Source: CAZSBB01 sp964605235 (lineage in GTDB: Bacteria; Planctomycetota; Phycisphaerae; Phycisphaerales; Phycisphaeraceae). From it: a DNA stretch of 64,000 bases. The notes below the pieces were generated by a model, which made no database searches, was not told the DNA's origin, and saw only the letters and a program-made list of their open reading frames with translations. A program made the translations under genes and the position numbers. The stretch covers positions 1 to 64,000 of the forward strand of contig CAZSBB010000024.1 of the NCBI GenBank assembly GCA_964605235.1. The letters are read 5' to 3'. Below, piece by piece: positions 1 to 8,227 of this stretch (position 1 is its first letter; every line of letters begins with the position of its first letter).

Positions 1-7
1 TGGAAAG

Positions 8-28
8 TGTATTTTAATTGAAAATACA
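8..28. promoter_or_regulatory. AT-rich inverted repeat, possible operator
   Basis: The otherwise GC-rich edge of the window holds an inverted repeat with arms TGTATTTT and AAAATACA around a 5-base spacer. It could be a regulator site or part of a promoter for a gene to the left. Nothing else supports a role. The rest of 1-102 is a G-run and non-coding sequence. Confidence 0.25.
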
Positions 29-102
29 TTTTAATAGCTGTCACGTTTGATGGGATGCAGAGGGAGGGGGGGGGGGGATGATGGCGGTGGGTTGGTGATG
101 TT

Positions 103-867
103 TCAGCGCCATCTTGACCAGGTTGCCAGCGTGGCGGCCAGCGCGGTGGGATCGCCGTGCAAAGCAGTGGGCAGGCGCACGCTCAGGGCGCCGCTGTAGC
201 CCAGGCTGCGCACCTGGCGCACCACCGCAGCCCAGTCAAACTGCGTGGCGTCCAGCGTGGTCAGTTGCCAGCCGGCGTCGGTGCGTGTCGCGCCGGCGAG
301 GGTGAGATTCAGCAGACGCGGGACCGCCAGATGCAGGCGATCCTCCAGCGCCACGCCGTCGGTGGTCAGCCAATCCGCCACGGAAAAGGTCAGACCCAGG
401 TTGGGGCGGTTGACCCGCATGCCCAGCCGCACCGCGTCCTCCACCCGCGCCAGCCAGTTTCCCCCGCGCGGGCACAAACTCACCGGCAGGCCCCGCGGGG
501 TGGTCAGCGCCAGCAGCGATTTGACCAGCTCGGCAGCGCGCCCGTCCGCGCGCGGAGCCGACGGGCGATCGTGTTCCCCACTGCTCATCAGCATGAGTTC
601 GAGCATCTGGACGGTCCCCGCCAAGCGCGGCGCCAGTTCCGTCAGCGCTGCCGGCAGTTGGGGAACATTCACATCCACACTCACCCGCACCGCCAGCACC
701 GCCAGCCCAGCGGCAGCGCATTGCGTCAAGCCGGCTGCCAGCGTCGACTGCTCCAGCGTGGGCGACTCCAGCACCACGCCGGCGTACCTGAGGGTGCGCA
801 AGGTCCGCGCCCAATCCGGCTGAGCGAAGGCTTCCAAGGGTTGCAGCAGATGCAGGGGATGCGCCAT
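103..867 (-). CDS. Sugar phosphate isomerase/epimerase-like TIM barrel protein
   Basis: A protein of about 254 residues with the feel of the xylose isomerase-like / AP endonuclease family 2 TIM barrel. Hydrophobic strands alternate with helices, and it ends with a strand like GYSGALSVRLP, where family members carry the last metal-ligand strand. The acidic and His metal ligands typical of active isomerases are not obvious, so it may be a divergent or non-catalytic member. I chose the internal ATG at 867 (MAHPLHLLQP). The frame stays open to 939, but that extra stretch overlaps the start of a repeat. No convincing Shine-Dalgarno sequence is seen. It stands alone, convergent with nothing and divergent from the membrane-protein operon. 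Family assignment is an inference from fold-like patterns. Confidence 0.6.
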   Translation of the reverse strand: MAHPLHLLQPLEAFAQPDWARTLRTLRYAGVVLESPTLEQSTLAAGLTQCAAAGLAVLAVRVSVDVNVPQLPAALTELAPRLAGTVQMLELMLMSSGEHDRPSAPRADGRAAELVKSLLALTTPRGLPVSLCPRGGNWLARVEDAVRLGMRVNRPNLGLTFSVADWLTTDGVALEDRLHLAVPRLLNLTLAGATRTDAGWQLTTLDATQFDWAAVVRQVRSLGYSGALSVRLPTALHGDPTALAATLATWSRWR

Positions 868-918
868 GGCGGGAGATTTTATGCGAGCCGCAGGGCAAAC
901 ACATGTATCAACTGGCTG

Positions 919-1008
919 ACGAGCCCCGCGCGTGAGCAAGGGGTGGCGGCGCAGCCGCAGCGGAGTGACGCCAGGAAAGCAACCCCTCCCTCACGGTCGG
1001 GACTCGTT
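919..1008. repeat. Dispersed palindromic element, copy 1 (ACGAGCCCC...GACTCGT family)
   Basis: An element of about 90 bp that begins ACGAGCCCCGCGCGTGAGC and ends CTCACGGTCGGGACTCGT, so its ends are roughly inverted repeats. A clearly related copy lies in reverse orientation at 9167-9256, alignable over its whole length. Its outline (ACGAG...CTCGT, with GTGAGCAAGGG-like shoulders) resembles the ACGAGCCGGAAGCGT elements at 36469-36891 and 57206-57318. It sits just upstream of the membrane-protein operon. Confidence 0.7.
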
Positions 1009-1133
1009 CCGCACAGGATGTCCGGGGGTACATGCGTCTGCCCTGATGCGAGCCGGCGTCGCCTGCGGGGCGGTTGAGCTTGGCATATCATGGCGGCTTT
1101 ACCACGCTTGCTCGCGCGAGCACGGGAGTAGCC

Positions 1134-2564
1134 ATGTCTCAAACCCGCAAGCCGGTCTTTGTGGATGCGGTGAACTGGACCCAGGTGTTGCCATGGCTGC
1201 GGCTGTTTCGCAGCTTTCGCATGGCGATCCGTCCGATCAAGCTGCTGCTGGCGCTCCTGCTGGTGGTGGCGTTGTACCTGAGCGGCCGACTGCTCGACGG
1301 CATGCTCGGCCCGCGCGCCTTCACCAATGAATTGGGACAGTACCGCATACTTGCCCCCGAGGACTTCCAGCGCCTGCGGATCGAGCGCCAGGAGTCACTC
1401 AAGCGGCAAGCCGCCTCCAACCGTTCGGGACGGCCAGGCGCCGCCCCGCAGATGCGCGGCGTATTCGAAACCGCGCTGGCCTACAACGTCACCGCATTTG
1501 AACGGCTGGTCGACGCGGCGGCGAACCTGCGCTTCGGCTTTGGGGAAGTGCTGCGCGGCCGACTGGCGGAGCCGCAAACCGTCGTCGGCTCACTGTATGA
1601 CATGCTCGTCGCCACCCCCGGCTGGATATTTCAGCATCACCGCCCGTTCTGCTTCGCGTACGGCGGGGTCTGTCTGCTGCTGCTGGCGGTGGCGGGTGGA
1701 GCGCTGGCGCGGCTGGCGGCGCTTGATGCCGTGGGCAGCGGCGCGTACAGCGTGATGGATGGGCTGCGCTTCTCCCTCAGCCGCCTGTTCTGGTTCGTGC
1801 TGACGCCCATCTTCCCCCTGCTGATGGTCGGCTTCATCGGCGTTCTGCTGATGGCGGGCGGCTTCGTGTTCTTCAACCTGCCCGGGCTCAACATGCTCGG
1901 CGGATTGCTCTACGGCCTGGCGCTGCTGGGCGGGTTCGCCATCGCCCTGATCCTCCTGCTGCTGGCGGCCGGGGGACACATGCTCTTTCCCGCGCTGGCG
2001 GTGGAAGGCACCGACACCTTTGACGCCGTGAGCCGCAGCTTTGGATATGTCATCGCCCGACCATGGCATTGCCTGTTCTACACCCTCCTGGCGATCGTCT
2101 ACGGCGCGGTGGGCTACCTGTTCTTCGGCGCCCTGGTGTTTCTGACCCTGCTGGCGACGCATCACTTCGTCAGCCAGGGCGTGGTGCGCGAAGCGACCGA
2201 AGGCGTCAACGCTTTCAACCAGCTGACTCAGGCGCCCAAATTCGGCCAGCTCATTTACCCGCTGAACTGGGACCAGCAGGCGGGCTTCACCGGCAAGGTG
2301 TCGGCAGCACTGATCTGGACCTGGGTGTTCATGCTCACCGCCCTGCTCGCGGCCTACGCCATCAGCTTCTATTACAGCGCCAACACCTGGATTTACCTGC
2401 TGCTCCGCCGCACCTGCGACGGCACCGAGTTCGACGAAATCTGCCCCGGCCCCCGCGCCAGCACACCCCCGCCCGCCGCCGATCCGCAGGCAGCGCCGGT
2501 CAGCGCGGAAGCCGCCGCCGCCTCCAACGCATCCGCATCCGACGACGGGGACAACCAGGCATGA
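1134..2564 (+). CDS. Polytopic membrane protein of unknown function, first gene of BtuFC-like operon
   Basis: A 476-residue integral membrane protein. One transmembrane segment lies near residues 36-52. A soluble stretch of about 110 residues follows, then roughly five more membrane segments between 178 and 420, and an Ala/Pro/Asp-rich soluble tail. I do not recognise a named domain. The ATG at 1134 is preceded by GGGAG. The stop codon overlaps the ATG of the next gene (ATGA), so it is translationally coupled to a BtuF-like lipoprotein and then a BtuC-like permease. Related proteins appear to be planctomycete-specific, and the placement suggests a role in import or envelope function. That role is inferred from context only. 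Confidence 0.75.
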   Translation: MSQTRKPVFVDAVNWTQVLPWLRLFRSFRMAIRPIKLLLALLLVVALYLSGRLLDGMLGPRAFTNELGQYRILAPEDFQRLRIERQESLKRQAASNRSGRPGAAPQMRGVFETALAYNVTAFERLVDAAANLRFGFGEVLRGRLAEPQTVVGSLYDMLVATPGWIFQHHRPFCFAYGGVCLLLLAVAGGALARLAALDAVGSGAYSVMDGLRFSLSRLFWFVLTPIFPLLMVGFIGVLLMAGGFVFFNLPGLNMLGGLLYGLALLGGFAIALILLLLAAGGHMLFPALAVEGTDTFDAVSRSFGYVIARPWHCLFYTLLAIVYGAVGYLFFGALVFLTLLATHHFVSQGVVREATEGVNAFNQLTQAPKFGQLIYPLNWDQQAGFTGKVSAALIWTWVFMLTALLAAYAISFYYSANTWIYLLLRRTCDGTEFDEICPGPRASTPPPAADPQAAPVSAEAAAASNASASDDGDNQA

Positions 2565-3538
2565 GTTGGCCCCGGTTAGGGTTGTTGCTCCTGGTGCTGT
2601 GCGGCGCGGCAGGGGCGTCCGGTTGTGATCGTCAGCCGGCCCCGGAGTCCACCGCTCCGGCATCTGATGCATCCAGGCCGACGACTGCAGCGCTGCGCAT
2701 CATCAGTCTCGCGCCGGCCCTGTCACAGATGATCATTGACCTGGGGCTGGGCGAACAGCTCGTCGGCGTGGCATCCTTTGATGACGCAGCGCCGCATGGT
2801 TTGCCGGTGGTGGGCAACTTTCTGGAAGTCAACACCGAGCGGCTGCTGGCGCTGCGGCCCACGCATGTGCTGACCATGGCGGGACAGAAAGGCGTGCCCG
2901 ATCAGCTTTATGCCTTGCAGAAACAGCTGGGGTTCCAGCTGGGCGCGTGGGATTACCCGCCGCATGTGCATGAGGCGATGGATGTGCTCTGGCAGGAGGG
3001 GCAGCCGAGCGTGGGCAGCGTGCTGGAGCGGCCGGAGCAGGCGAAGGCGCTGCGGGCGCGCACGCTGGCGCAGCTGGAAGCGCTGCAGAAACTCACTGCC
3101 GATCAAGTGCGTCCCCGCGTGTTGCTGGTGCTGGGGGTGGGGCCGGTGATGGCGTGTGGGCCGGGCACGGTGTTCAACGATCTGCTGGTGGATTACGTGG
3201 GCGGGGTGAATGCCGCCGAGGAGGCGTCGATCACCGCGCCGGTGTATGACCGGGAGAAGCTGCTGTTGCTCCAGCCGGAGGTGATTCTGCTGCTGGAACC
3301 CAACGCCCCGCCGCTGGGCGATCTGGCGACGGACGATCGGCTGCGGGAGTTTCGCGGCTTGGACCTGCCGGCCGTGCAGGCGGGACGGATTGCATTGCTC
3401 AACGATCCATTGGTGTATCTGCCCACGACGACCCTGCCGCGCGTGGCGGCGGCGATGGCGCGGGCGATTCATCCGCAGCTTGCCGATAAGATTGACCAAT
3501 TGCAGCGCCCCGATGAATCCACCCGCCCCCAGCCCTGA
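2561..3538 (+). CDS. ABC transporter periplasmic binding lipoprotein, BtuF/siderophore (TroA-like) class
   Basis: A 325-residue protein with a lipoprotein signal: a hydrophobic core, then GASGC with the lipid-anchored Cys at about residue 22. The mature part starts with RIISLAPALSQMIIDLGLGEQLVGV and continues with VVGNFLEVNTERLLALRPTHVL. This is the classic opening of class III binding proteins for cobalamin, haem or ferric siderophores. A long connecting helix follows (residues about 150-200), then the second lobe. It would capture a metal chelate outside the cytoplasmic membrane and pass it to the permease encoded next. It overlaps the preceding gene by 4 bases and the permease by 26. The exact ligand cannot be told from sequence. 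Confidence 0.88.
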   Translation: MSWPRLGLLLLVLCGAAGASGCDRQPAPESTAPASDASRPTTAALRIISLAPALSQMIIDLGLGEQLVGVASFDDAAPHGLPVVGNFLEVNTERLLALRPTHVLTMAGQKGVPDQLYALQKQLGFQLGAWDYPPHVHEAMDVLWQEGQPSVGSVLERPEQAKALRARTLAQLEALQKLTADQVRPRVLLVLGVGPVMACGPGTVFNDLLVDYVGGVNAAEEASITAPVYDREKLLLLQPEVILLLEPNAPPLGDLATDDRLREFRGLDLPAVQAGRIALLNDPLVYLPTTTLPRVAAAMARAIHPQLADKIDQLQRPDESTRPQP

Positions 3539-4559
3539 GTCTGTTCCCCTGCCGTCGCCCGACGGCAATCACGCCTCGTGCGCCACCCGGCGCACGTGGG
3601 TGTTGATCGGGCTGGCGGTGCTGGTGAGCCTCGTTGCCCTGCTGCGGCTGTGCGTGGGGGAAACCTTCGGCTTCCCGACTGGCGAGTATGCCGACTTGAT
3701 GCTGCAACTGCGTCAGATGCGGCTGCTGTGCGCCCTGGCGGTGGGTGCGGCCCTGGCGGTCAGCGGGACCTCGCTGCAGGCACTGCTGCGCAATCCGCTG
3801 GCGGAGCCGTATCTGCTGGGGTTGAGCAGCGGGGCTGCGGTGGGCGTGATGGTGCAGATGCTGGTGAGTTACCACCTGGGCCAACATCTGGGCGCGATGC
3901 ATTTGGGCGCGCTGGCGGGAGCGCTGTTGAGCATGTCGATCGTGTTTGCCGCCGGGCGGCGTCGGGGGTCGATTGATCCCCTGGGTCTGCTGCTGGTGGG
4001 CGTGGTGCTCAGCACGATCAACGGCGCGGTGGTGATGCTGCTCAATTACCTGGCGGGCCCCGGCGGGCTGCGCGATGACGTGATGCGCTGGATGATGGGC
4101 TATCTCAATGAAGCGCTGGAGCCGAGCACGGTTTACATTTCCATCGCGCTGATCGCCGGGGGCGTGCTGGTGTTGCTCAGTCAGGCGCGGGCGATGGATG
4201 TGGCGACGTTTTCCGACGCCGAGGCGTTGAGTCTGGGCGTGAACCTCACGCGGCTGCGGGCGCTGCTGTTTATGCTGTCGGGGTTGCTGGCGGCGACGGC
4301 GGTGGTGCTGGCGGGGCCGGTGGCGTTTGTGGGTTTGATCTGCCCGCACCTGGCGCGGCTGCTGCTGGGGCCGAGCCATCGCGCGCTGCTGATCGGCTCG
4401 GCGCTGCTGGGCATGACGCTCATCACGCTGGCGGATACGGCCGTGGTGGCGCTGGATGTGGGGCAAGGCCGGCTGCCGCTGGGGATATTCACGGCGACGC
4501 TCGGCGGCATCACGTTTCTGGCGATGCTGCGGCCGCAGTTGGGGCGTGGGTTGGAGTAA
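3513..4559 (+). CDS. FecCD/BtuC-type ABC transporter permease
   Basis: A 348-residue permease with about ten membrane segments. It has the family's typical motifs: LRQMRLLCALAVGAALAVSGTSLQALLRNPLAEPYLLG (first half), then GPVAFVGLICPHLARLLLGPSHR, the loop that contacts the ATPase, and GRLPLGIFTATLGGITFL at the end. It pairs with the upstream BtuF-like lipoprotein to import a cobalamin- or siderophore-like metal chelate. The ATG at 3513 lies inside the end of the previous gene, as expected for coupled translation. Notably, no BtuD/FecE-type ATPase follows. The next genes are pyrF and an unrelated LolD/MacB-type ATPase, so the ATPase must be elsewhere or shared. Confidence 0.9.
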   Translation: MNPPAPSPESVPLPSPDGNHASCATRRTWVLIGLAVLVSLVALLRLCVGETFGFPTGEYADLMLQLRQMRLLCALAVGAALAVSGTSLQALLRNPLAEPYLLGLSSGAAVGVMVQMLVSYHLGQHLGAMHLGALAGALLSMSIVFAAGRRRGSIDPLGLLLVGVVLSTINGAVVMLLNYLAGPGGLRDDVMRWMMGYLNEALEPSTVYISIALIAGGVLVLLSQARAMDVATFSDAEALSLGVNLTRLRALLFMLSGLLAATAVVLAGPVAFVGLICPHLARLLLGPSHRALLIGSALLGMTLITLADTAVVALDVGQGRLPLGIFTATLGGITFLAMLRPQLGRGLE

Positions 4560-4598
4560 GGTGGCGATGAACGAATGCAACACGCAGTGGTCAATCAC

Positions 4599-4627
4599 TT
4601 AGCCCCGGATCAATGACCCGGGGCTAA
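4599..4627. terminator. Hairpin of the TTAGCCCCGGG family, possible terminator
   Basis: A GC-rich stem TTAGCCCCGG / CCGGGGCTAA with a loop containing TCAATGA. It lies 40 bases after the permease and has no T-tract, so if it ends transcription it is not a classical intrinsic terminator. An almost identical hairpin occurs at 18637-18669 and a relative at 60425-60508, so it is a dispersed repeat as much as a terminator. Confidence 0.5.
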
Positions 4628-4658
4628 ATGGGAAACGATATCCAGCGCAGGAGTTTTC

Positions 4659-5594
4659 ATGCATCAGAGCACGCACTTTGTCGATCGTCTGCTGACCGCC
4701 ATCGAGCACAAGGGGGCGCCGGTGTGCGTGGGGTTGGACCCGGTGGTGAGTCGCCTGCCCGATGAGCTGCGCCCCCCCGCCAACGGGCAGGAGCCGGATG
4801 TGCATGTGCAGGCGTGCGTGGAAGCGATCGGGCGCTACGTGCTGGGCGTGCTCGAAGCGGTGGCGCCGCATGTGCCGTGCGTGAAGTTCCAGTCGGCGTG
4901 CTTTGAACGCTACCTCTGGCCGGGCGTCGAAGCGCTGCATCGGCTGATGGACGATGCGCGGTCGATGGGTTTGCTGGTGATCAACGACGCCAAGCGCGGA
5001 GACATCGGCGTCAGTGCCGCCCACTATGCCGCCGGCTGTCTGGGCGATCCGCAAGTGACGGACCTGGGCAAAGTGCTCGGCCCCGACGCGCTGACGTGCA
5101 ACAGTTATCTCGGTGACGACAGCCTCGAACCCTTGCTCAAAACCTGCGTGAGCGAGGGCAAGGGCTTGTTCGCGCTGGTGCGCACCAGCAACCCCGGCGG
5201 CGATGCGCTGCAAGGGTTGACGCTGCAGGACGGCCGGCAGGTGTGTGAAGCCGTGGCGGACTTGATCGCCCAATGCGGCAGCCAGCCGGAGATGCTTGGC
5301 GTCAGCGGCTACAGCGTGCTGGGCGCGGTGGTGGGCGCGACCAAGCCGCAGGACGCCGCCCGATTGCGCGCGCGGATGCCGCAGCAGATGTTTCTGGTGC
5401 CGGGCTTTGGCGCGCAGGGGGCGGGGGCGGATGATGTGAAGCCGTGCTTCAAAGCTGATGGCACGGGGGCGCTGGTGACCGCCAGTCGCTCGGTGCTGTA
5501 CGCTTATGAAAAGCAACCGGGCGTGGACTGGCGCACCGCGGTGCGTGGGGCCGCCCAGGAATTGAAAGAGCAGATTCAGGCGATTTTGCGCTGA
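4659..5594 (+). CDS. pyrF: Orotidine 5'-phosphate decarboxylase (type 2, long form)
   Basis: A 311-residue cytoplasmic enzyme that decarboxylates OMP to UMP, the last step of de novo pyrimidine synthesis. The opening CVGLDPVVSRLP, the lysine in CVKFQ (about residue 76) and the catalytic D-x-K-x-x-D block in NDAKRGDIG (Asp110, Lys112, Asp115) are intact. The length and the SNPGGDALQG segment fit the longer 'type 2' PyrF found in actinobacteria, planctomycetes and others. AGGAG stands 9 bases before the ATG. pyrE, for the preceding step, is elsewhere in this window (27373-27897) and not co-transcribed. Confidence 0.95.
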   Translation: MHQSTHFVDRLLTAIEHKGAPVCVGLDPVVSRLPDELRPPANGQEPDVHVQACVEAIGRYVLGVLEAVAPHVPCVKFQSACFERYLWPGVEALHRLMDDARSMGLLVINDAKRGDIGVSAAHYAAGCLGDPQVTDLGKVLGPDALTCNSYLGDDSLEPLLKTCVSEGKGLFALVRTSNPGGDALQGLTLQDGRQVCEAVADLIAQCGSQPEMLGVSGYSVLGAVVGATKPQDAARLRARMPQQMFLVPGFGAQGAGADDVKPCFKADGTGALVTASRSVLYAYEKQPGVDWRTAVRGAAQELKEQIQAILR

Positions 5595-5618
5595 GCATTG
5601 CAGAGGCGATCAAGCATC

Positions 5619-6383
5619 ATGACCGCAGTGGCACAACTGATCGGCGTCACCAAGGTGTACCGCAAGAGTCGCCAGGCCCCGCCGGTGCACGCGCTGCGCG
5701 GGGTCGACCTGACCATTCCGCGCGGGCAGTACCTGGCGATCATGGGGCCCTCGGGCAGCGGCAAAAGCACGCTCATGAACATCCTGGGCTGCCTGGACCG
5801 CCCCAGCGACGGGCAATTTCTGCTGGAAAATGAGGACGTGGCACGGATGGGCGACCGCGCGCTCAGCCACGTGCGCGGGCAACGCCTGGGCTTCGTGTTT
5901 CAGGCGTTCAACCTGATCCCGCAGTTGACGGTGGCGCAGAACGTGCAGGTGCCGCTGTTCTATCAGGGCATTCCCAGCAAGCAGCGCAACGCCGCCGCCG
6001 AGGCTTCCATCGCGCGGGTGGGCTTGACGGATCGCATGCATCACCGTCCCACGGAGCTGTCAGGAGGACAGCAACAGCGCGTCGCCATCGCCCGCGCGCT
6101 GGTCAATCAACCAAGTCTATTGCTGGCGGATGAACCGACGGGCAACCTGGACTCCGCCACCGGGCTGGCGATTCTCAAACTGTTCGACGAACTGCACGAG
6201 CAGGGCCTGACGCTGATCATGGTGACGCACGACGAAAGCGTCGCCGAGCGCTGCCAGCGCGTGGTCCGGCTCAAGGATGGGGCGCTGGATCGGGATGAGC
6301 TGGTGGTGAAGCGGGTTTTGCCACAGATGAACACGGATAGATGCAGTGAGAGAGATGAAGGCAGGGATAAGCAAAGAGATTAG
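5619..6383 (+). CDS. ABC transporter ATP-binding protein, LolD/MacB type
   Basis: A 254-residue ATPase with Walker A GPSGSGKS (residues 43-50), signature LSGGQQQRVAIARAL, Walker B LLLADEPTGNLD and the switch His in VTHDES. The GNLDSATG segment is typical of the LolD/MacB/FtsE-like group, which drive lipoprotein release, efflux or peptide transport with FtsX-like permeases. No such permease is adjacent. The last 22 residues, from VLPQMNTDR onward, are encoded entirely by the left half of a dispersed GCCACAGATGAACACGG repeat that starts at 6316. The native C-terminus therefore seems to have been replaced or extended by repeat insertion. The start at 5619 gives the usual N-terminus (QLIGVTKVYRK). 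Confidence 0.9.
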   Translation: MTAVAQLIGVTKVYRKSRQAPPVHALRGVDLTIPRGQYLAIMGPSGSGKSTLMNILGCLDRPSDGQFLLENEDVARMGDRALSHVRGQRLGFVFQAFNLIPQLTVAQNVQVPLFYQGIPSKQRNAAAEASIARVGLTDRMHHRPTELSGGQQQRVAIARALVNQPSLLLADEPTGNLDSATGLAILKLFDELHEQGLTLIMVTHDESVAERCQRVVRLKDGALDRDELVVKRVLPQMNTDRCSERDEGRDKQRD

Positions 6384-6550
6384 CAGGCGGAATGGTGATG
6401 CGGTCAAACAGCGTAAGCACTGACGCCTGACCCCCGGATTCGCTCCCCGGATTCGCTACGCTCATCCGCGGCTTGGCTTCAGCACTTTTTCATGCTTATC
6501 CCGGTTTTATCTCTCCCGGTCTTCATCTGTGTTCATCTGTGGCAAAAAAA
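6316..6550. repeat. Dispersed inverted-repeat element, CCACAGATGAACAC family, copy A
   Basis: The element begins TTTTGCCACAGATGAACACGG and ends with the inverted counterpart TTCATCTGTGTTCATCTGTGGC followed by A7. Inside the arms are GAGAGATGAAGGCAGGGATAA and its counterpart TTATCCCGGTTTTATCTCTCCCGG. The core of about 100 bases is unrelated to the other copies. Other copies or half copies are at 20223-20281, 21282-21345, 48047-48232 and 53713-53926. It has no coding capacity of its own and looks like a REP/MITE-type element. The left end is read as coding sequence by the ATPase gene. Confidence 0.85.
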
Positions 6551-6551
6551 C

Positions 6552-6749
6552 TCAGCCCCCGTTGTCTTCCTTCCACGCGTCGAACTCGCCGCGGGCGTCC
6601 GCTTCGGTGACGTATTTCTGGAAGTCGCCCATTTTGTAGCTGACGAAACGGAACACGTGGTCCAGGGTCAGCCACTCGAGGTCGGTGGGATCCTTGGGCA
6701 CGTCCTGACGCAGGCGGTTGAGCTCCGCCAGCAGGGGTTCGGCTTTCAT
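6552..6749 (-). CDS. Small conserved-looking protein downstream of sucC
   Basis: A 65-residue acidic, soluble protein rich in charged and aromatic residues (MKAEPLLAELNRLRQDV... DFQKYVTEADARGEFDAW). It starts 20 bases after the sucC stop, with GGAG six bases before its ATG, so it is almost certainly co-translated with sucC. I recognise no domain. It sits where sucD (the alpha subunit) would normally be, but is far too short and unlike it. The good ribosome binding site and normal codon use argue that it is real. Confidence 0.65.
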   Translation of the reverse strand: MKAEPLLAELNRLRQDVPKDPTDLEWLTLDHVFRFVSYKMGDFQKYVTEADARGEFDAWKEDNGG

Positions 6750-6768
6750 GGTCGCGCTCCGAGCCGGT

Positions 6769-7968
6769 TTACGCCACGGCGGCGGTGATCTTGCGGGCGG
6801 CGTCGGTGAGGTCCGCGCCGACCTGCATGGTGGGAATCTCGCTGCGGGCGGCATCGAGCAGCTTGCGGGCAGGCTCGACGTTGGTGCCTTCCAGCCGGAC
6901 CACCAGCGGAACTTTGAAGCCGACTTCCTTGGCGGCGCTGATGATGGCGCGGGCGATCTTGTCGCACTGCATGATGCCGCCGAAGATGTTCACCAGCACG
7001 CCCTTAACGTTCTGGTCGTCGAGGATGATGCGGAAGGCTTCGGTGACGGCTTCCTCGCTGGCGCTGCCGCCGACGTCGAGGAAGTTGGCGGGCTCGGCGC
7101 CGTGGAGCTTCACGAGGTCCATGGTCGCCATCGCCAGACCCGCCCCATTGACCAGACAGCCGATGGTGCCGTCGAGCTTGATGTAGCTGAGGCCGAATTC
7201 ATTGGCGCGCAGCTCGGCGGGGTCCTGTTCATCGGGATCCGCCAGCGCTGCGACGTCGGCGTGACGGAACAGGGCGTTGTCATCGAAGTTGATCTTGGCG
7301 TCGATCGCCAGCACCTGCCCGTCGGGGTTCTCGGCGTCAGCGGGCGTGAGCACCAGCGGATTGATCTCCGCCAGCGAGGCGTCAAGACTGATGAACAGCT
7401 TGGCGAGGCAGGTCATGACTTTGACCGCCTGGCCGACGGCCTTGCCTTTGAAGCCGAGTTGGAAGGCGATCTTGCGCGCCTGGTAGCCTTGCAGGCCGAT
7501 GGTCGCGTTGATGGGTTCGCGGAGGATGGCTTCGGGCTTGTCGTGGGCGACCTGTTCGATCTCCACGCCGCCTTCACTGGAGGCGATCAGGACCGGGCAG
7601 TTGTTGGCGCGGTCGATCGCCATGCCGAGGTAGAACTCCTTGGCGATGTCGACGCCGGCGGCGACCAGGAGTTTCTTGACCTTGACGCCTTCCGGGCCGG
7701 TCTGCGGGGTGACCAGTGGCTTGGAGAGGATGGTCTGGGCGACTTCCTGGGCCTGGCTGGCGCTCTTGACGAGCTTGACGCCGCCGCCCTTGCCGCGCCC
7801 GCCGGCGTGCACCTGCGCTTTGACGACTGCAAGGGCAGCGCCATGCTCTTTGGCGAGCTGTGCAAAAGCGGCTTGCGCCTGGGCGGGGGTATCCACCACG
7901 ACAGCGGGGGGAACGGGGACGCCGAATTTCGCCAGCAGTTCGCGGGCCTGGTATTCGTGGACTTTCAT
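6769..7968 (-). CDS. sucC: Succinyl-CoA synthetase (ADP-forming) subunit beta
   Basis: A 399-residue protein slightly longer than the usual 388. It opens MKVHEYQARELLAKFGVPVP, followed by the ATP-grasp segment VVKAQVHAGGRGKGGGVKL, EFYLG, the metal-binding LAEINPLVLT, GLSYIKLDGTIGCLVNGAGLAMATMD and VNIFGGI. It catalyses the substrate-level phosphorylation step of the TCA cycle with SucD, converting succinyl-CoA to succinate and ATP or GTP. No sucD is adjacent on either side, which is unusual. A 65-residue gene follows instead. Aconitase (57528-60257) is also in this window. Confidence 0.96.
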   Translation of the reverse strand: MKVHEYQARELLAKFGVPVPPAVVVDTPAQAQAAFAQLAKEHGAALAVVKAQVHAGGRGKGGGVKLVKSASQAQEVAQTILSKPLVTPQTGPEGVKVKKLLVAAGVDIAKEFYLGMAIDRANNCPVLIASSEGGVEIEQVAHDKPEAILREPINATIGLQGYQARKIAFQLGFKGKAVGQAVKVMTCLAKLFISLDASLAEINPLVLTPADAENPDGQVLAIDAKINFDDNALFRHADVAALADPDEQDPAELRANEFGLSYIKLDGTIGCLVNGAGLAMATMDLVKLHGAEPANFLDVGGSASEEAVTEAFRIILDDQNVKGVLVNIFGGIMQCDKIARAIISAAKEVGFKVPLVVRLEGTNVEPARKLLDAARSEIPTMQVGADLTDAARKITAAVA

Positions 7969-8091
7969 CGGGCGCTGCGCCTTTCATTGCATAGGGCCGG
8001 GGCGGTCATGATAGCGGAGCGCGGGCGGTGTTGCAGTGGGCGCGGGCGCGAGCGTCGGCGGATGAATGCTGCGCAAGCCAAACCGCTTGGA

Positions 8092-8210
8092 TTTCACCAC
8101 CGAGGCACAGAGGGCACAGAGGAAAACTCACCGAGAACAGCAGATCGATCATGCAGAAAACCATTACTCCCTGGCTTTTACTCGGTGTTCTCTGTGTCTC
8201 GGTGGTGACT
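8092..8210. repeat. Dispersed inverted-repeat element, CACAGAG family, copy 1
   Basis: The left arm TTTCACCACCGAGGCACAGAG is mirrored by the right arm CTCTGTGTCTCGGTGGTGA about 80 bases later. Copies of the same design, with different cores, are at 11881-11994 and 33852-33972. Between sucC and the binding lipoprotein, the rest of 7969-8227 holds nothing I can name. Confidence 0.85.
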
Positions 8211-8227
8211 CTTCATCTGATGTTTGT

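Noticed and set aside
889..1130. Possible cobalamin riboswitch before the BtuF/BtuC operon
   Set aside because: I could not find the conserved B12-box-like core. The sequence is instead a copy of a dispersed palindrome also present at 9167-9256.
5619..6383. Missing ATPase of the upstream BtuC-type permease
   Set aside because: Its signature segments are of the LolD/MacB type, used with FtsX-like permeases, and pyrF separates it from the importer.
6718..8208. Long plus-strand open frame of about 500 codons over sucC
   Set aside because: It is the antisense shadow of sucC, which has full family homology. The translated product is low-complexity and shows no domain.
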